NCBI GenBank assembly: GCA_030043175.1
Contig: JASHYD010000360.1
Span: forward strand, 1 to 6,930
Direction of reading: 5' to 3'
Length of the DNA: 6,930 nucleotides
DNA from: Xanthobacteraceae bacterium
Lineage (GTDB): Bacteria > Pseudomonadota > Alphaproteobacteria > Rhizobiales > Xanthobacteraceae
The notes beneath the pieces were generated by a model. That model did no database searches, was not told where the DNA came from, and saw only the letters and a list, made by a program, of their open reading frames with translations. Positions within the stretch are counted from its first letter, which is position 1. Each line of letters starts with the position of its first letter. Shown here in pieces: positions 5,257-6,930 of this stretch. The position numbers and the translations under genes are program-made.

Positions 5257-6029
5257 TCTCGCCACCGTAGCGCCCGCGCCATTAGAGCCTGGTAAACGCG
5301 ATCCGCCAAAAAGCCGATGAGGGCCACCGTCAGCACCACGGCAAACATCGCCTCGTAGGAGCCGTTGGCGCCGAGGTAGCCGATCAGATAACCAAAGCCC
5401 TGCCGCGCCACGATCAGCTCGGAACTCACCAGCAGAATAAACGAGAGCGCGAGCGCTGTGCGAACGCCATTGAGCAGTTCCGGCAGGGCGCTCGGCACCA
5501 CCACCTCCCAAATCATCCGCAGCCCGCGCGCGCCCATGCTGCGCGCCGACCATATCAGGTGCTGGTCAGTGCCGCGCGCGCCATTGTAGGCGCCGATCGC
5601 GACCGGCAGCATGCAGCCGAGGAAGATCAGGAGGATTTTCGAACCGTCGCCAAAGCCGAGCCACAGCACTGTGACCGGGATCAGCGCCGATTTCGGCATC
5701 GGATAGAACAGCTCGACCAACGGGGCGAGCGCGGCATTCACTGGCCGCGAGACGGCCATGAAGATTCCGAGCGCGCCGCCGACCATTATCGCGAGGGCAA
5801 GGCCGGCGGCGGCACGATAGAGCGAGGATAGCCCATTGCTGACAAGCTCGCCCGACTGGACAAGTTCGATCCAGGCTCGCGCGACATCGGTGAGCGGCGG
5901 CAGCGCCAGTGACGACACCAAATGTAGGCGCGAGGCCGCCTCCCAGGCGAAAGCCAGAATCAGCAGTGGCGAATAGCGAACGAGGAGGCTCCGCGGGAAC
6001 AACATCTTGGAAACCGGAACGCCGGTCAT
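5253..6029 (-). CDS. ABC transporter permease, NitT/TauT type, first subunit
   Basis: The partner channel subunit, 258 residues. ATG at 6027-6029 overlaps the ATPase stop as ATGA, with GAGG eight bases upstream. Visible features are a first helix with the family's A-F-A-W-E (18-36), helices near 72-94, 131-148, 188-207 and 226-245, the motif YPMPKSALIPV (109-119), and the EAA loop SARSMGA (161-167) followed by VVVPSALP (176-183). It resembles permease 2 along its whole length, so the pair arose by duplication and should form a heterodimer, unlike the single-permease Ssu and Tau systems. No lesions are seen. As with its partner, substrate cannot be deduced; aliphatic sulfonates, nitrate, thiamine precursors and aromatic acids are all handled by this family. 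Confidence 0.95.
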   Translation of the reverse strand: MTGVPVSKMLFPRSLLVRYSPLLILAFAWEAASRLHLVSSLALPPLTDVARAWIELVQSGELVSNGLSSLYRAAAGLALAIMVGGALGIFMAVSRPVNAALAPLVELFYPMPKSALIPVTVLWLGFGDGSKILLIFLGCMLPVAIGAYNGARGTDQHLIWSARSMGARGLRMIWEVVVPSALPELLNGVRTALALSFILLVSSELIVARQGFGYLIGYLGANGSYEAMFAVVLTVALIGFLADRVYQALMARALRWRE

Positions 6030-6820
6030 GGCGGCTGCCTCGCAAGCGCCTTGACCGCTTCGTCGCGGACCAGGGTCCACACCTCGTCGACCTTGTCGAC
6101 GAACACCTTGGTACGATGGACCTGCGGGTCCGCCTTGTCGAACCTGGTGTCCACGATCGTCTTGATGCATCCGGGTCTCGCCGTCATGACGGCTACCCGT
6201 TCCGCGAGATACACCGCCTCGTGCACATCGTGGGTAACGAAGATCACGGTCTTGCGCGTCTTTTCCCAGATCGCGAGCAGCTCGCCCTGCATCAGGCTGC
6301 GGGTCTGTGCGTCGAGCGCGCCGAACGGCTCATCCATCAGCAGCATGCGGGGGTCGAAGGCGAGCGTGCGGGCAATGGCGACGCGTTGTTTCATGCCGCC
6401 AGAAAGCTGCGATGGATAGCTTTCCTCAAACCCCCTCAGGCCGACCAGATCGATGAAGGCCTGCGCACGCGCTTCGCGTTCGGCGCGCTGCAGTGCTTGG
6501 CGTTCAAGTCCGTAAAGCACGTTCTTGCGCACCGTCTTCCATGGGAAGAGCGCGAAGCTCTGGAATACGATGCCGCGGTCTGGCCCCGGTCCGGCTACCG
6601 ACTTGCCGTCAACCAGGATTTTTCCGGTCTCGATTGGGAGAAAACCGCCGACCAGATAGAGCAGAGTCGATTTGCCGCAACCCGAAGGACCGAGCAAGGC
6701 AAGGAATTCGTGCGCCCGCACCTTGAGCGACACGTCTGCCAGCGCCAGCACCTCCCTGCCGATCGCCGGCCGGTAGTGATGGGACACGTTCTCGATAGTG
6801 ATCTGGGCCGGATTGTCCAT
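6026..6820 (-). CDS. ABC transporter ATP-binding protein, NitT/TauT type
   Basis: The ATPase that powers the importer, 264 residues from ATG at 6818-6820. All nucleotide-binding elements are intact: Walker A GPSGCGKST (44-52), Q-loop Gln87 in FQSFALFPW, signature LSGGMKQR (139-146), Walker B MLLMDE (159-164) with D-loop ALD (168-170), and switch His197 in FVTHDVHEA. FQSFALFPWKTVRKNVLYGL and the TH-D-V-x-E-A-V-Y-L-A-x-R pattern are typical of SsuB/TauB/NrtD-like proteins. A TTG eight codons upstream (6842-6844) is in frame, but its purine-rich site is almost adjacent. The chosen ATG has no obvious ribosome site and lies 32 bases after the dehydrogenase stop, so reinitiation is plausible. It is followed by permease 1 with a 4-base overlap. 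The protein acts at the cytoplasmic face of the membrane. Confidence 0.96.
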   Translation of the reverse strand: MDNPAQITIENVSHHYRPAIGREVLALADVSLKVRAHEFLALLGPSGCGKSTLLYLVGGFLPIETGKILVDGKSVAGPGPDRGIVFQSFALFPWKTVRKNVLYGLERQALQRAEREARAQAFIDLVGLRGFEESYPSQLSGGMKQRVAIARTLAFDPRMLLMDEPFGALDAQTRSLMQGELLAIWEKTRKTVIFVTHDVHEAVYLAERVAVMTARPGCIKTIVDTRFDKADPQVHRTKVFVDKVDEVWTLVRDEAVKALARQPP

Positions 6821-6852
6821 GGATGTGGTCCGCGGTACCGGCAAACCTTAGC

Positions 6853-6930
6853 TCAAGTCACCGGCGTCGGCAGCTTTCGGCCGGCGAAATGGGCCGTCAG
6901 GTTGTCGATCAGCAGCTGGCCGATGGCGGT
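6853..6930 (-). CDS. C-terminal end of a probable D-2-hydroxyacid dehydrogenase (partial)
   Basis: The last 25 codons before TGA at 6853-6855 read IGQLLIDNLTAHFAGRKLP and TPVT. The pattern (D-N-L-x-A-x-F-A-G-x-P-L-x-T-P-V) is the typical end of NAD(P)-dependent D-isomer 2-hydroxyacid dehydrogenases, the glyoxylate/hydroxypyruvate reductase-like group, which interconvert 2-oxo and 2-hydroxy acids. Most of the protein lies outside the window, so catalytic residues cannot be checked. It lies 32 bases upstream of the ATPase on the same strand and is probably in the same operon, hinting that the imported compound is, or yields, a 2-oxo or 2-hydroxy acid. That last point is inference. Confidence 0.6.
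   Translation of the reverse strand, partial: TAIGQLLIDNLTAHFAGRKLPTPVT

Noticed and set aside
5559..6045. Open frames of 90 and 159 codons overlapping permease 1
   Set aside because: Shadows of the permease frame; the permease has clear motifs and coupled start and stop codons.
6818..6844. TTG start eight codons upstream for the ATPase
   Set aside because: The purine-rich AAGG is only about one base from TTG, too close to act as a ribosome site, and the family normally begins near the chosen ATG.
1..6930. CRISPR arrays, tRNA or rRNA genes, complete insertion sequences
   Set aside because: No regularly spaced repeat-spacer pattern, no cloverleaf-like segments, no rRNA-like conserved blocks and no transposase with terminal repeats were seen by eye.

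Overview
The window looks like part of a high-GC alphaproteobacterial chromosome, probably of the Bradyrhizobium/Rhodopseudomonas type. This rests on codon bias, on the style of the transporter genes, and on scraps resembling the interspersed 'CGTCATTGCGAGCGAAG' repeats I remember from that group. The assignment is inference; there is no rRNA or other marker gene.

The right third (about 4474-6930, minus strand) is intact. It reads, in transcription order: the last 25 codons of a probable D-2-hydroxyacid dehydrogenase, an ABC ATPase of the nitrate/sulfonate/taurine (NitT/TauT) type, and two inner-membrane permeases of the same family. ATPase and permease 1 overlap by ATGA, and permease 1 and permease 2 probably by GTGA, so the three are translationally coupled. 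Together they form the membrane part of an importer with a heterodimeric permease. The periplasmic binding protein that would name the substrate is not in the window. A two-tier stem-loop just past permease 2 may be the operon terminator.

The left two thirds (1-4340) is different: short genes, nearly all damaged, on both strands. Recognisable pieces are an XRE-type repressor with a frameshift (minus, 1-311), a gene with a good ribosome site but an early amber codon (minus, up to 692), a broken DUF4326 gene preceded by a small frameshifted ORF (minus, 1808-2238), a frameshifted ribbon-helix-helix (RHH) gene reading the other way (plus, 2288-2485), a second tiny RHH-like ORF (2528-2704), an intact two-helix membrane protein (2692-2922), more broken reading frames (2919-3657), a short coiled-coil protein carrying a 10-residue repeat whose third copy is frameshifted (3852-4067), and the helix-turn-helix tail of a serine resolvase (minus, 4202-4315). 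The mix of repressor, RHH proteins, DUF4326 and resolvase tail suggests the eroded remains of a phage, plasmid or integrative element beside a housekeeping transport operon.

Two clean inverted repeats remain in the decayed part: a perfect 16-bp palindrome at 811-826 upstream of the leftmost genes, and TTATGT-acg-ACATAA at 2267-2281 between the divergent DUF4326 and RHH units. They are the best candidates for operators of the two broken regulators. I found no complete new system. The points most worth checking are the palindromes, the pair of RHH genes, and the frameshifting coiled-coil repeat.
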